From contig JAKFAO010000002.1 of assembly GCA_021527695.1 (NCBI GenBank), positions 372,001 through 436,000 on the forward strand: a stretch of DNA of 64,000 nt, given 5' to 3'. Position numbers and translations under genes: made by a program. Under the pieces are notes generated by a model. That model did not search any database. It was not told the DNA's origin and saw only the letters and a list, made by a program, of their open reading frames with translations. Each line of letters begins with the position of its first letter. Within the stretch, counting starts at the first letter, position 1. The DNA is from Naematelia aurantialba. Its lineage: Eukaryota > Basidiomycota > Tremellomycetes > Tremellales > Naemateliaceae. Below, in pieces: positions 63,374-64,000 of the stretch.

Positions 63374-64000
63374 CCTTGTCCTTGTTTGCTCGATGTCTCC
63401 TGTCTCCTGTCTCCCCGACTGTGATCGCTGATCGCTGTCAACGCTGTTAACGCTGTCAGCGCTGTGAGAGTGTAGCGCAAAGAGACAGCGAGACGGAAAA
63501 TGTCGAGACGCGCGGCGTTGATTTTGATTTTTTCTGACCGGGTGGCGAATGACTTTTGCGACTTTCTCGACAAGTCTGGGTACCAGATGTGCGACGTATC
63601 GCACGGGACGAGCACCTCTGTCGATGCAGAGCAGTATGCAGTGAGACCAAAATACATGCAGCGCCCAGGGCCTTGGGGGCTCGACGCCATCTACATGCCA
63701 CGAGACATTGCCTCCCTCCTACTTGCCCCTCTTGCGCCCATCAACCAGCCCCCGACCTGGCACCTTGCCCGAATCCCTCATGGCAACCTTGATGAATCGG
63801 CGCCGTGGGTCCTGCCCCCGCCGAGACCTTTTGCACCGAGCTCAGGATCGGTGGGAGGCCGCTGGTCGGTGCTGGGAGGGTCGAGTGGAGGAGGTGTAGC
63901 GTTTTGCCGTTGCTATATCCGTCAGATCCAAAGTCTCGCACTGCCAAGCATGGGCCGCTCGTCGCTTCCCTAACGCTCCCTCTTCCCCTCCCCCCCTTCC
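63374..64000. other. Right-edge region upstream of the PAC1-like gene
   Basis: 627 bp at the window edge, with no conserved protein on either strand. A rightward open frame at 63500-63973 shows no recognisable domain. The last bases are a C-rich tract. It may be the promoter of the PAC1-like gene plus the edge of a neighbour outside the window. Confidence 0.4.

Noticed and set aside
63500..63973. A 157-residue open frame at the right edge
   Set aside because: No domain, no homologous motif, and the window ends too soon to test for further exons.

Overview
This 64-kb window is nuclear DNA from an intron-rich, GC-rich fungus, most likely a basidiomycete. The reasons are GT...AG introns of about 35-120 nt in every gene (roughly 2-15 per gene), a CTRAY-type branch sequence near the acceptors, no operons, and a fungal gene set (YAK1, RGA-type LIM/RhoGAP, MEX67, a fungal Na+/K+-ATPase-like pump, a Zn2Cys6 factor). 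I cannot name the species. I built gene models by hand, joining exons where splice sites, reading phase and family conservation agreed. In almost every gene the summed exon length is an exact multiple of three.

Left part (1-21.5 kb): the 3' part of an MFS transporter; a 2,279-aa DOCK-family guanine-nucleotide exchange factor; CRIPT and ARP2 as a divergent pair; the kinase YAK1; a four-TM SUR7/PalI-like protein. Middle (21.8-37.3 kb): a LIM-LIM-C1-RhoGAP protein (RGA type) divergent from MEX67; a short-chain dehydrogenase divergent from an aldehyde dehydrogenase; a Zn2Cys6-PAS transcription factor. From 37.3 to 41.2 kb is a 3.9-kb stretch with no supportable gene but several short tandem repeats, upstream of the transcription factor. 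Right part (41.2-64 kb): a CaM-kinase-like kinase; APN2; a SPS19-type peroxisomal 2,4-dienoyl-CoA reductase; a P-type ATPase; the DEAD-box helicase RRP3; YAF9; an LSB5-like VHS protein; and a PAC1-like protein.

The genes form no single pathway. Several concern actin and Rho-family signalling (DOCK GEF, ARP2, the RGA-type GAP, LSB5), but they are interleaved with unrelated housekeeping genes. I found no transposon, CRISPR array, rRNA, convincing tRNA, or obvious novel multi-gene system.

The more unusual signals are structural. They include 9-nt and 15-nt exons in the CaM kinase, many 34-39-nt introns, a YAK1 intron that seems to begin with GA, minisatellites inside introns (two of them stop-free and frame-preserving), and single-base frame breaks in RRP3 (two) and SPS19 (one). 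The frame breaks need read-level checking before being called biological.
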